Assembly: GCF_014648595.1 (NCBI RefSeq)
Contig: NZ_BMRK01000001.1
Span: forward strand, 310,001-374,000
DNA: 64,000 nt
Source: Nocardioides luteus
GTDB lineage: Bacteria; Actinomycetota; Actinomycetes; Propionibacteriales; Nocardioidaceae
Reading direction: 5' to 3'
Position 1 is the stretch's first letter, and each line of letters begins with the position of its first letter. Shown here in pieces: positions 7,576-17,796 of this stretch. The position numbers and the translations under genes are program-made. The notes under the pieces were generated by a model. That model did not search any database and had not been told where the DNA came from. It saw only the letters and a program-made list of their open reading frames with translations.

Positions 7576-8805
7576 ATGACAAGCACCGCCACCGAGATCT
7601 TCGACCCCTACGACTACGACTTCCACGAAGACCCCTACCCCGTCTACGCGCGACTGCGCGACGAGGCACCGCTGCACTACAACGCCTCCGACGACTTCTG
7701 GGCGCTCTCCCGCCACGCCGACGTGCACGCCGCGATGAAGGACGACGTCACCTTCTCCAACCGGATGGGCGTCTCCCTCGACGCCAGCGCCTGGAACCCC
7801 GAGGCCCACCGGGTGATGTCGTTCCTCGCCCTGGACGGTCGCGAGCAGACCAGGCTGCGCAAGCTGGTCTCGGCCGGCTTCACCCCGCGCCGCGTCCGCG
7901 AGCTGACGCCGCACATCCAGGCGCTCGCCGACCGTTACCTCGACGGTGTCGTCGCGGTGTGCGCCGAGACCGGTGAGGCCGACTGGATCGCCAACCTGGC
8001 CGGCAAGCTCCCGATGGACGTCATCTCCGAGATGATGGGCGTGCCGGTCGCCGACCGCGACGAGGTGCAGCGGCTGGCCGACCTGGTGGTGCACCGCGAG
8101 GACGGCGTACGGGACGTGCCGGAGGCCGGGATGACGGCCGCCCTGGAGCTGATCGGCTACTACTCCGAGATGGTCGCGCAGCGGCGCCGGCAGCCGAGCG
8201 ACGACCTCACCTCGGCGCTCATCGAGGCGGAGGTCGACGGCGACCGGCTGCTCGACCACGAGGTGATCGCGTTCCTGTTCCTGATGGTCGTGGCCGGCAA
8301 CGAGACCACCACCAAGCTGCTCGGCAACGCGCTCTTCCACCTCGGCGCCCATCCCGATCAGCAGGCGGAGGTCTTCGCGGACCCCGAGTCGGGGCTGGTC
8401 GGTCCGTGGATCGAGGAGACGCTGCGCCACGACACTCCCAGCCAGATGCTCGCCCGCTACGTCGCCACCGACGTCGAGCTCCACGGCCAGGTCGTCCCGG
8501 CCGGGTCGAAGCTGCTGGTGCTGCTCGGCTCGGCCAACCGCGACGAACGGGTCTTCACCGCGCCGGACGTCTTCGACATCCACCGCTCGCCCGACGAGCT
8601 CGGCCGCATCATGAGCTTCGGCGTCGGCCGGCACTTCTGCCTCGGCGCCAACCTCGCCCGGCTCGAGGCGAAGGTCGTGCTGGCGGAGCTGGTGCGGCGT
8701 ACGTCCGGCTTCGTGGTCCATCCCGATCGCTCGGTGCGCGTGCACTCCACGAGCGTGCGCGGCTTCGCCGAGCTCCCGGTCACCTTCGTCCCCAGGGGTC
8801 GCTGA
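7576..8805 (+). CDS. Cytochrome P450, CYP123-like by position
   Basis: 409-residue soluble bacterial P450. Marks are the I-helix AGNETTTK (oxygen activation), the K-helix EETLR and the haem loop FGVGRHFCLGANLA with ligand Cys355. Preceded by GAGGAG directly after the TetR stop, so part of the same operon. Position between the TetR and SDR genes matches cyp123 (Rv0766c); the electron donors are probably the [3Fe-4S] ferredoxin and FprB-type reductase encoded downstream. The substrate is unknown. The ATG at 7576 is preferred over upstream starts because of the ribosome-binding site. Confidence 0.88.
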   Translation: MTSTATEIFDPYDYDFHEDPYPVYARLRDEAPLHYNASDDFWALSRHADVHAAMKDDVTFSNRMGVSLDASAWNPEAHRVMSFLALDGREQTRLRKLVSAGFTPRRVRELTPHIQALADRYLDGVVAVCAETGEADWIANLAGKLPMDVISEMMGVPVADRDEVQRLADLVVHREDGVRDVPEAGMTAALELIGYYSEMVAQRRRQPSDDLTSALIEAEVDGDRLLDHEVIAFLFLMVVAGNETTTKLLGNALFHLGAHPDQQAEVFADPESGLVGPWIEETLRHDTPSQMLARYVATDVELHGQVVPAGSKLLVLLGSANRDERVFTAPDVFDIHRSPDELGRIMSFGVGRHFCLGANLARLEAKVVLAELVRRTSGFVVHPDRSVRVHSTSVRGFAELPVTFVPRGR

Positions 8806-9605
8806 TGAGCGCGTCCGAGAAGTACGCCCAGCCCGACCGCCGACCTGCGGTGGTCACCGGCGCGTCGTCGGGGATCGGCGCGGAGACGGCGAGGGCGCTG
8901 GCCGCGGCCGGGCTCCCGGTCGCGCTCGGAGCCCGCCGGGTCGGCCGCGTGGAGGAGATCGCCGCCGCGATCCGCGCCGACGGGGGAGAGGCGGTCGCCC
9001 ACCCCCTCGACGTGACCTCGGACGACTCGGTGGCCGAGTTCGCCGCCAAGGTGACCGCAGACCTGGGCGAGGTCGAGGTCGTGGTCAGCAACGCCGGCGT
9101 CACCCACCCGGGCGCGACGGTCGACGTCACCACAGAGGACTTCGCCGACCAGATCGACGTCAACCTGCTCGGCTCCCACCGGTTGCTCCGGGCCTTCGCC
9201 CCCGGGATGATCGAGCGCCGGCGCGGCGACCTGGTCTTCCTCTCCTCCGACGTGGCGGTGCGACCGCGGCCGTTCATGGGAGCGTACGCAGCCTCGAAGT
9301 GGGGCCTGGAAGGCATGGTCAACGCGCTCCGGATGGAGCTGGAGGGCACCGGGGTCAGGGCCTCGCTCGTGCGGCCCGGACCCACCCACTCCGACATCGG
9401 CAACGAGTGGCCCGCCGAGCTCGGCGGGTTCGTGCTCGAGCAGTGGGTTCGTTGGGGGCTGGCGCGGCACCCGCACTTCCTCGAGGCCCGCGCGCTGGCC
9501 GACGCGATCACGACCGTGGTGACCGCGGCCCGCGGGGTCCACATCAGCACCGTCGACGTCGACCCCGAAGCACCCATCGAGACACTCGTCGAGGAGGCCC
9601 GATGA
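8805..9605 (+). CDS. Short-chain dehydrogenase/reductase (Rv0765c-like)
   Basis: Classical SDR, 266 residues, NAD(P)-dependent. Cofactor motif TGASSGIGAETA near 18-29, NAG at VVSNAGVTHPG, and YAASK catalytic Tyr/Lys near 157-161. The product family oxidises or reduces hydroxyl/keto groups. The start overlaps the P450 stop by one base (TGATG) and the stop overlaps cyp51 (ATGA), so it is translated with them. In M. tuberculosis the same SDR lies between cyp123 and cyp51, which suggests it acts on a P450 product. Confidence 0.85.
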   Translation: MSASEKYAQPDRRPAVVTGASSGIGAETARALAAAGLPVALGARRVGRVEEIAAAIRADGGEAVAHPLDVTSDDSVAEFAAKVTADLGEVEVVVSNAGVTHPGATVDVTTEDFADQIDVNLLGSHRLLRAFAPGMIERRRGDLVFLSSDVAVRPRPFMGAYAASKWGLEGMVNALRMELEGTGVRASLVRPGPTHSDIGNEWPAELGGFVLEQWVRWGLARHPHFLEARALADAITTVVTAARGVHISTVDVDPEAPIETLVEEAR

Positions 9606-10972
9606 TCCCCACCGTCTCCACGGTCCTGGACGACCAGGACCCCAGCGTTCCCGAGATCATCCGAGGCACCGGTCATCTGCCCGAGATGCGGGTCGACCCG
9701 ATCTCGCTGTTCACCCGCGTCCGCGAGGAGTGCGGCGACCTCGGTCGCTTCCGGCTCGCCGACAAGGACGTCGTGATGGTCACCGGGGCAGAGGCCAACG
9801 AGGCCTTCTTCCGGGCCCCCGACGAGGTGCTCGACCAGGCCGCCGCGTACCCGTTCATGACGCCGATCTTCGGCAAGGGCGTCGTCTTCGACGCCTCGCC
9901 TGAGGAGCGCCAGCAGATGCTGAAGAACCAGGCGCTGCGCGGCGACATGATGCGCGGCCACGCGCAGACGATCGAGGCCGAGATCCGCCGGATGATCGCC
10001 GGCTGGGGCGACGAGGGCGAGATCGACCTGCTCGACTTCTTCGCCGAGCTGACCATCTACACCACCTCGGCCTGCCTGGTCGGGAAGCCGTTCCGGGAGG
10101 AGCTCGACTCGTCCTTCGCCCGGCACTACCACGAGCTCGAGCACGGCACCGACGCGATCGCGTACGTCGATGCGTACGCAGACATCGACAGCTTCCGTCG
10201 CCGTGATGCCGCGCGGGAGGAGCTCGTTGGGCTGGTGCAGGCGATCGTCGACAAGCGGATCGCACGTGGGGTCTCGACAGGCTCGACCACCGAAGAACGG
10301 GAGCAGCGCGACCTGCTCGACGTCTTGATCCGGATCGGCATGGATGTAGACACCATCACCGGCGTCTTCATCTCGATGATGTTCGCCGGCCATCACACCT
10401 CCTCGGGCACCGCCTCCTGGGCGATGATCGAGCTGCTGCGCCACCCGGAGGCGATGGGCGAAGTCGTCAGCGAGCTCGACGAGCTCTACGCCGACGGCAG
10501 CGAGGTCTCCTTCCAAGCGCTCCGCTCCATCCCGGTGCTCGAGGCCGCGCTGAAGGAGACGTTGCGGCTGCACCCGCCGCTGATCATCCTGATGCGGCTG
10601 GTGCGCGAGGACTTCGAGCTGCTCGGCGAGACGATCCCCGCTGGCACCCTGCTCGCCGCCTCCCCACGGGTCTCCAACCGGATCGAGGCCGACTTCCCGA
10701 AGGCGGGATCGTTCGACCCGAGCCGCTACATCGACCCGCGGCAGGAGGACATGCAGAACCGCTGGACGTGGATCCCGTTCGGCGCGGGCAAGCACCGCTG
10801 TGTCGGCAACGCGTTCGCGATGATGCAGATGAAGGCGATCTTCTCGGTCATCCTGCGCGACTACACATTCCAGGCCGCGCAACCGCTGGACTCCTACGCC
10901 GACGACTTCACCAAGATGGTGATCCAGCTCCAGCAGCCCTGTCGGGTCCGTTATCGGCGGCGGTCGTCATGA
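9602..10972 (+). CDS. cyp51: CYP51, sterol 14-alpha-demethylase
   Basis: 456-residue P450 that aligns almost end to end with remembered M. tuberculosis CYP51: AYPFMTPIFGKGVVFDASPE (substrate-recognition region), RRMIAGWGDEGEIDLLDFFAEL, I-helix MFAGHHTSSGTASW with the diagnostic HHTSS, KETLRLHPP and the haem loop FGAGKHRCVGNAF with Cys400. It removes the 14-alpha-methyl group of sterols in three oxidations. An unusual insertion VSTGSTTEEREQR near 224-236 coincides with a copy of the dispersed repeat (10270-10294). A GAGGAGG site and ATGA overlap with the SDR fix the start. Its operon begins with a sterol-type operator. Confidence 0.95.
   Translation: MIPTVSTVLDDQDPSVPEIIRGTGHLPEMRVDPISLFTRVREECGDLGRFRLADKDVVMVTGAEANEAFFRAPDEVLDQAAAYPFMTPIFGKGVVFDASPEERQQMLKNQALRGDMMRGHAQTIEAEIRRMIAGWGDEGEIDLLDFFAELTIYTTSACLVGKPFREELDSSFARHYHELEHGTDAIAYVDAYADIDSFRRRDAAREELVGLVQAIVDKRIARGVSTGSTTEEREQRDLLDVLIRIGMDVDTITGVFISMMFAGHHTSSGTASWAMIELLRHPEAMGEVVSELDELYADGSEVSFQALRSIPVLEAALKETLRLHPPLIILMRLVREDFELLGETIPAGTLLAASPRVSNRIEADFPKAGSFDPSRYIDPRQEDMQNRWTWIPFGAGKHRCVGNAFAMMQMKAIFSVILRDYTFQAAQPLDSYADDFTKMVIQLQQPCRVRYRRRSS
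10270..10294 (+). repeat. Dispersed repeat copy 2, inside cyp51
   Basis: GGTCTCGACAGGCTCGACC lies in frame inside cyp51 and encodes VSTGSTT, in a loop where the M. tuberculosis enzyme has an unrelated, slightly different-length segment. It is the reverse complement of the copies at 45304 and 27311. Confidence 0.75.
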
Positions 10973-11163
10973 GGCTCTCCGTTGATCTGGGGCTATGCCA
11001 GGGGCACCAGGAGTGTCTCGCCGAGGCACCGGAGCTCTTCGGCTTCGACGACGACACCGACCAGGTCGTCGTACGTGTCCCCGAACCTGCCGCCGACCAG
11101 CTCGGTGCGGCACGGGCGGCCGTGAAGTACTGCCCTGCTTTCGCCCTTTCACTGGAGGACTGA
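10969..11163 (+). CDS. [3Fe-4S]-type ferredoxin, P450 redox partner
   Basis: 64-residue ferredoxin. Cluster ligands Cys10, Cys16 and Cys55 (YCP) are visible, with His13 in the CQGHQEC motif replacing the fourth Cys, the CXXHXXC pattern of mycobacterial P450 ferredoxins such as Rv0763c. It should carry electrons from an NADPH-ferredoxin reductase, perhaps the FprB-type protein at 15566-17179, to CYP51 and the upstream P450. The start overlaps the cyp51 stop (ATGA). Confidence 0.9.
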   Translation: MRLSVDLGLCQGHQECLAEAPELFGFDDDTDQVVVRVPEPAADQLGAARAAVKYCPAFALSLED

Positions 11164-11772
11164 ATGTCTGACCTGAACCGTGCCGAGATCGAGGCCTTCT
11201 GGTCCCGTTGGCTCGACCTCAACCGTAAAGCTGAGGCTGAGGGTGACTGGGCACAGCTGGCCGAGGTGTATGCCGAGGACGCGACGTACGGCTGGATGTA
11301 CACCCCCGACGAGCACTTCATGGCGGTCGGGCGAGAGCAGATCCGGGAGTGGGCGCTCGGCACCGAGATGGCCGGCCTCGAGGGCTGGCACTACGACTAC
11401 CAGGCGACCGTCATCGACGACGTCAACGCGATGGTGATCGGCTTCTGGCGGCAGCGGGCCGGGATCGTCGATGACGCCACCGGCGAGGAGTACGAGATCC
11501 TCGGGATCGGCGGCTCCTGGTTCGGGGTCGCGCGGCGTCCCGACGGCGAGGGTCTGGAGTTCGCCTGGCAGCGCGACTGGTTCGACCTCGGCTCCACCGC
11601 GACCACCTTCCTCGACATCGTGAAGGCGAAGAAGGCGACCGCCGGGCTGCTGGAGCGGATGTCGCTCGACGGGATGGCACAGCCCGGCCACTACCGCCTC
11701 GCCGACCTGCCCTCGACCGTCTGGCCCCCGCCCGTCGCGGCCGGGAGCTTCGTGACCCAGGAGCCCTCGTGA
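11164..11772 (+). CDS. NTF2/SnoaL-like protein in the cyp51 operon
   Basis: 202-residue protein, start directly abutting the ferredoxin stop. The first 140 residues have an NTF2-like pattern (EIEAFWSRWLDLNRKAEAEGDWAQLAEVYAEDATYGWM, then WHYDYQATVIDD), followed by a longer tail with AWQRDWFDLGSTATTFLDIVKAKKATAGLL. It is longer than simple SnoaL proteins. The conserved DWFDLGST stretch suggests a specific family, but no activity can be assigned. Its place between the ferredoxin and an aldehyde dehydrogenase links it to the same substrate pathway. Confidence 0.72.
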   Translation: MSDLNRAEIEAFWSRWLDLNRKAEAEGDWAQLAEVYAEDATYGWMYTPDEHFMAVGREQIREWALGTEMAGLEGWHYDYQATVIDDVNAMVIGFWRQRAGIVDDATGEEYEILGIGGSWFGVARRPDGEGLEFAWQRDWFDLGSTATTFLDIVKAKKATAGLLERMSLDGMAQPGHYRLADLPSTVWPPPVAAGSFVTQEPS

Positions 11773-13253
11773 CCAACCGCGCCCCCACGAACCCGCCCGC
11801 CCAGCAGCTCGTCGACGGCAAGCTCGGCGCGGCCGCCACCGGCGAGACGTACCCGATCCTCAACCCGGCCACGGGCGCCGAGATCGGGCGCGCGCCCGAC
11901 TCCACGGCGCAGGACATGGACGCGGCCATCGCCGCCGCGCGCCGGGCCTTCGACGAGACCGACTGGTCCACCGACCTGACCTTCCGGATCCGCTGCCTGC
12001 GCCAGCTCCACCAGGCGCTCCTCGACGAGGCCGACGCGCTGCGCGAGCTGACCACCGCCGAGGTCGGCGCACCGGCCTTCCTGGTCGCCGGGCCACAGTT
12101 CGACACCCCGGTCGAGACGCTGCGCTGGACGATCGACCTCGCCGAGTCCTACGAGTGGTCGCGGGACCTGGGTGTCGGGGTGACGATGGGGATCTCCTCG
12201 CGGCGTACTGTCCGGCGAGAGGCCGTCGGGGTCGTCGCGGCGATCACACCGTGGAACTTCCCCAACCAGATCAACCTGGCCAAGATCGGCCCCGCGCTGG
12301 CAGCGGGCAACACGGTCGTGCTCAAGCCCGCCCCCGACACCCCGTGGCTGGCCGCGGAGCTCGGCCGACTGGTGGCCGAGCACACCGACATCCCGCCGGG
12401 CGTCTTCAACGTCGTCACCCCGCGAGACACCCGGGTGGCCGCGATGCTGGCCGAGGACCCGCGGGTCGACCTGGTCTCCTTCACCGGCTCGACGGCGACC
12501 GGCCGGGCGATCATGACCGCGGCCGCACCGAGCCTGAAGAAGGTCTTCCTCGAGCTCGGTGGCAAGTCCGCCGCGATCGTCCTCGACGACGCCGACGTGG
12601 CGTCTGCAGCCTCGATGGCGGCCTTCTCGGTGGCGGTCCACGCCGGTCAGGGCTGCGCCCTGACGACCCGGCTGCTGGTGCCGCGGGCGTCCTACGACGC
12701 GGCCGTCGAGTCGGCGGCCGCGACCATGGCCTCGCTCGGTGCGGGCGACCCGGCCGATGCGGGCACCATCTGCGGCCCGGTGATCTCCGCGGGCCAGCGC
12801 GACCGGATCCTCGGCTATCTCGCGCTCGCCGAGGAGGAGGGCGGCCGATTCGCCACCGGTGGGTCGGTGGCGGTCCAGTCCGGCGATCTCACTGACGGGT
12901 TCTGGGTTCAGCCCACCGTGATCGCCGGCCTCGACAACACCGCCCGCGTCGCCCGCGAGGAGATCTTCGGCCCCGTGCTCACCGTGATCCCGCACGACGG
13001 CGACGACGACGCCGTACGCATCGCCAACGACTCGCCCTACGGCCTCTCCGGCTCGGTCGAGTCCGGCTCGCTGGAGCGGGCCACGTCGGTGGCCGCCCGG
13101 ATCCGTACTGGCACCATCGGCGTCAACGGCGGCCAGTGGTTCGGCCCCGACGCCCCCTTCGGCGGCTACAAGCAGTCCGGCCTCGGCCGGGAGATGGGCG
13201 TCGAAGGCTTCGAGGAGTACCTCGAGACCAAGCTGATCGCGGAGCCCGCATGA
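11769..13253 (+). CDS. Aldehyde dehydrogenase (Rv0768 AldA-like)
   Basis: 494-residue NAD(P)-dependent aldehyde dehydrogenase. Active-site residues are all present: Asn163 (PWNFP), Glu262 (LELGGKS) and Cys296 (GQGCALTTR); the C-terminal PFGGYKQSGLGREMG motif is standard. GTG start in a GTGA overlap with the NTF2-like gene. The M. tuberculosis cyp51 region carries aldA (Rv0768) next to an SDR and Rv0770-0771, the same set as here. It may oxidise an aldehyde formed by the P450 and SDR enzymes of the operon; the substrate is unproven. Confidence 0.88.
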   Translation: MTNRAPTNPPAQQLVDGKLGAAATGETYPILNPATGAEIGRAPDSTAQDMDAAIAAARRAFDETDWSTDLTFRIRCLRQLHQALLDEADALRELTTAEVGAPAFLVAGPQFDTPVETLRWTIDLAESYEWSRDLGVGVTMGISSRRTVRREAVGVVAAITPWNFPNQINLAKIGPALAAGNTVVLKPAPDTPWLAAELGRLVAEHTDIPPGVFNVVTPRDTRVAAMLAEDPRVDLVSFTGSTATGRAIMTAAAPSLKKVFLELGGKSAAIVLDDADVASAASMAAFSVAVHAGQGCALTTRLLVPRASYDAAVESAAATMASLGAGDPADAGTICGPVISAGQRDRILGYLALAEEEGGRFATGGSVAVQSGDLTDGFWVQPTVIAGLDNTARVAREEIFGPVLTVIPHDGDDDAVRIANDSPYGLSGSVESGSLERATSVAARIRTGTIGVNGGQWFGPDAPFGGYKQSGLGREMGVEGFEEYLETKLIAEPA

Positions 13254-13500
13254 TCGCCCACTCGGCGCAACTGCCCCAGAAATTCACGCCCACTCGGCGC
13301 AACTGCCCCGCTGTGGGACGCCGAGTCGGCGCAACTGCCCCGAATGGGCAGCTGACCTTGGGGCAGATGCGCCGACTCGACGCGCTCGGGTGGGACAGAT
13401 GCGCCGGCTGGGCATCGATACGTGAGGCAGTTGCGCCGAGTGGGCGCCCTCACGTGAGGCAGATGCGCCGGGTCGGCGGTCTGGGAGAGGAAGGGGCACG
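13254..13500. repeat. Seven-unit inverted repeat array with 32-bp phasing
   Basis: Gene-free gap inside the cyp51 operon. Three plus-oriented units of CGGCGCAACTGCCCC begin at 13259, 13291 and 13323; four inverted units of GGCAG(A/T)TGCGCCG type begin at 13360, 13392, 13423 and 13455. Spacing is 31-32 bases except 37 at the turn-round. Units are about 19-21 bases with unrelated 10-13 base spacers. A short open frame through it is not credible as a gene because it only translates the repeats. Confidence 0.85.
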
Positions 13501-14247
13501 ATGAGGTTCAGGGACAAGGTCGTGGTGGTCACCGGCGCGGCGCAGGGGATCGGTGAGGCGTACGCGAAGGGGTTGGCCGCCGAGGGCGCGGCCGTCGTCG
13601 TGGCTGACATCCACGCGGACAAGGGGCAGCAGGTCGCCAAGGAGATCGAGGCCTTGGGCGGGGTGGCGCGGTTCGTGCGCTGTGACGTCTCCGACCGCGA
13701 TTCCGCCGCCGCGCTGGTGGAGGAGACGACCGAGGCGTACGGCGGCATCGACGGGCTCGTCAACAACGCCGCCATCTACGGCGACATGGCCTTCGACCTG
13801 CTGATCACGGTCGACTGGGACTACTACGAGAAATTCATGAGCGTGAACCTCGACGGTGCGCTGGTGATGACCCGCGCGGTCTACCCGGCGATGCAGAAGC
13901 GGGGCGGCGGAGCGATCGTCAACCAGTCCTCGACCGCCGCCTATCTCTACTCCGGCTTCTACGGTCTCGCAAAGGTCGGCATCAACGGGCTGACCCAGCA
14001 GCTCGCCCACGAGCTCGGTGGGATGAACATCCGGGTCAACGCGATCGCGCCGGGGCCGACCGACACCGAGGCGACGCGCATCCAGGCCGGCGAGGCGGCT
14101 CAGGACATGACCAGGCAGATGGCGATCAAACGCCTCGGCACCACCGAGGACATGGTCGGGACGTTGAAGTTCCTCCTCTCCGAGGAGTCCTCGTGGATCT
14201 CGGGCCAGATCATCGCCGTCGACGGTGGCGGGACGTTCCGGCTGTGA
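13501..14247 (+). CDS. Short-chain dehydrogenase/reductase (Rv0769-like)
   Basis: 248-residue classical SDR. TGAAQGIGEAYA cofactor loop (11-22), NNAAIYGD (about 88-95), Ser in NQSSTAA, YGLAK (Tyr/Lys pair about 155-159) and C-terminal [25 protein letters not shown] site precedes the ATG. It sits between the aldehyde dehydrogenase and the Rv0770/0771 fusion, as Rv0769 does in M. tuberculosis, and overlaps the next gene by 4 bases (GTGA). Probably NAD-dependent oxidation of an alcohol or hydroxyacid; the substrate is unknown. Confidence 0.86.
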   Translation: MRFRDKVVVVTGAAQGIGEAYAKGLAAEGAAVVVADIHADKGQQVAKEIEALGGVARFVRCDVSDRDSAAALVEETTEAYGGIDGLVNNAAIYGDMAFDLLITVDWDYYEKFMSVNLDGALVMTRAVYPAMQKRGGGAIVNQSSTAAYLYSGFYGLAKVGINGLTQQLAHELGGMNIRVNAIAPGPTDTEATRIQAGEAAQDMTRQMAIKRLGTTEDMVGTLKFLLSEESSWISGQIIAVDGGGTFRL

Positions 14248-15565
14248 GCACGATGGACGACCTCCGCGCAGGATTCGTGGGCCTCGGCACCATCGGCAAG
14301 CCGATGACGCTCCAGCTCGCCCATGCCGACGGGATCGAGCTGTGGGTCCACGACATCGCCGCCGAACCGGTCGCCGAGCTCGCTGCCGCGGGGGCGAAGG
14401 CGGCAGCCTCCGTCGCCGAGATGGCGGTCGAGGTCGACGTGCTGGGCGTGATGGTGCGAGACGACGACCAGGTGCGTGCGGTGATCGCGGAGGTGCTCGG
14501 CGCCGTCGGCAACCGGACGAGGGAGCATCCGCTGACGGTCCTGGTGCACTCCACGGTCGCCCCGGGCACCCCCGCCGAGCTGGCCGCGAGCGCCGAGCCC
14601 CACGGCGTGCACGTGCTCGATGCGCCGGTCTCCGGCGGTCCGATGGGCGCCGCCGAGGGTACGCTGGCGATCCTGGTGGGCGGTCCGATCGAAGGGTATG
14701 CCGCCGCGGCCCCGGTCCTGGCGGCGATGGGCACCCGAGTGGTCCACGCCGGCCCGGTCGGCGCCGGCACCCGGCTCAAGCTCGCCCGCAACCTGCTCCA
14801 CTTCGCCTCCTTCACCGCCGCCACCGAGGCCCAGCGGCTGGCCGAGGCGGCCGGGCTGGACCTGGTGGAGCTCGGCGAGGTCGTACGCCACACCGACGCC
14901 ATCACCGGCGGCCCGGGGGCGATCATGCACCGCGACACCACCGCGCCGATCGAGGAGACCGACTTCTGGCACGGCGTCTTCGGGCACGTCGTCGCGCTGG
15001 GGGAGAAGGACCTCGGCTTCGCGATCGAGCTCGCCGACGAGCTCGGGGTCGAGGTGCCGCTGGCGCGGCTGGCTCTGGAGCGGCTTGCGTCGGGGCTCGG
15101 GCTGGGGGCTCGACCTCCGGAGGACGAGAAGTTCGCCGACCTCCCCGCGCTGCGCGCCCGAGGGCTGCGCAAGATGGAGGAGGTCTACGGCTTCGACATG
15201 GCCGACGGCGAGGGCGACTTCTTCCGCTACACCGCCGACCACCTCTTCGGCGACATCTGGCAGCGCCCGGGCCTGACCACGCGCGACCGGCGGCTCCTGC
15301 TGGTCGGCCTGCTCGCCGGCCAGGGCGCCGCGGACGTGCTCGGGATCCAGATCCCCGCTGCGTACGCCAACGGTGAGCTCTCCGAGGACGAGCTGCGCGA
15401 AATCGTGGTCTTCCTGTCCCACTACGCGGGGTGGCCCCACGGTGCAAGGATCAACACCGTTGTCGAGGAGACCATCGGCAAGGCCAGAAGGGAAGCTCGG
15501 AGGAAGGCCCGGGAAGAGGCCGAGGGAGAGGCCCGGGAAGGGGCCCAGGGAAAGGCACAGCGCTC

Positions 15566-15569
<4 letters not shown>
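14244..15569 (+). CDS. Beta-hydroxyacid dehydrogenase fused to carboxymuconolactone-decarboxylase-like domain
   Basis: 441-residue two-domain protein. Residues 1-290 are a 3-hydroxyisobutyrate/6-phosphogluconate-dehydrogenase-like enzyme ([12 protein letters not shown]; substrate loop [38 protein letters not shown] with the catalytic Lys). Residues about 325-410 ([30 protein letters not shown]...[11 protein letters not shown]) are an AhpD/CMD domain. These are separate neighbouring genes (Rv0770, Rv0771) in M. tuberculosis. The last 30 residues are Lys/Arg/Glu/Ala repeats encoded by a purine-rich stretch (15478-15563). GTG start overlaps the SDR stop; ATG 14253 is the alternative. Confidence 0.85.
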
Positions 15570-17179
<1,610 letters not shown>

Positions 17180-17200
17180 CGGGCCTCGAGTGTCCGGGGA

Positions 17201-17296
17201 GTGAGACGTCCGGCGTGGCTTGACGGGCACTTTGTGGACTTGTCGGGTGTGTCAGTGCCCGTCAAGTCCAGGGATACCCGGTCGACCGGGTATCCC
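17201..17296 (+). repeat. Palindrome-bearing intergenic element, copy A
   Basis: About 96 bases. A 13-bp perfect stem, CTTGACGGGCACT (17219-17231) with AGTGCCCGTCAAG (17254-17266), is followed by a 26-bp perfect palindrome at 17271-17296 whose half is GGGATACCCGGTC. A second copy, inverted and about 90% identical by eye, lies at 41563-41658. The loop TGGACTTG can also pair with CAAGTCCA in the right arm, giving alternative folds. Located after fprB and 75 bases before the F420-type gene. Confidence 0.85.
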
Positions 17297-17370
17297 ACAC
17301 GATGCACCCACGCCCATTGGAGATCTCTGCAAGAGTGGGTGAAAACCGTTCCTCGGGGGAAAGGCACTCC

Positions 17371-17793
17371 ATGTCAGAGAGCTACAAGGACTGGAACCAG
17401 GCGATCATCGACGAGTTCCGGTCGAACGATGGCAACGTCACCTCGGTGCCGTTCGGGCGCGGGTTGGTGCTGGTGCACCACGTCGGCAGGAAGTCGGGCG
17501 TGGAGCGGGTGTCGCCGGTAGCCCACATCCGCCAAGACGACGACACCTGGCTGATCGCTGCCTCGAAGGCGGGCGCGCCGGAGAACCCGGCATGGTACCA
17601 CAACCTCCTGGCCAACCCGGAGACCAAGATCGAGACGCCGGACGACGGGGTCGTCGAGGTCGAGGTCAGCGAGCTCACCGGCGCCGAGCGCGACGCGGCG
17701 TGGGAGCGGTTCAAGGAGATGAGCCCGGGTTTCGCCGACTACGAGAAGAAGACCGACCGCGTGATCCCGGTGCTCGCGCTGCGCCGCAGGTAG
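17371..17793 (+). CDS. Ddn-like deazaflavin (F420)-dependent nitroreductase family protein
   Basis: 140-residue protein of the split-barrel family that includes the F420-dependent nitroreductase Ddn. The central VLVHHVGRKSGVERVSPVAHIRQDDDTWLIAASKAGAPENPAWYHNLLANPE is the family core. The ATG at 17371 with GGGGGAAAGG upstream is preferred over earlier starts that read through intergenic sequence. Probably an F420-linked reductase; the substrate is unknown. Stands alone between copy A of the repeated element and a convergent gene. Confidence 0.82.
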   Translation: MSESYKDWNQAIIDEFRSNDGNVTSVPFGRGLVLVHHVGRKSGVERVSPVAHIRQDDDTWLIAASKAGAPENPAWYHNLLANPETKIETPDDGVVEVEVSELTGAERDAAWERFKEMSPGFADYEKKTDRVIPVLALRRR

Positions 17794-17796
17794 GCC

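Noticed and set aside
13259-13476. The repeat array as a CRISPR locus
   Set aside because: Units are imperfect, change orientation half-way, and spacers are only 10-13 bases; no cas genes are near.
17271-17296. The 26-bp palindrome as another KstR-type site
   Set aside because: It lacks AACNNGTT; the half-site GGGATACCC is different, and it lies in a repeated element.
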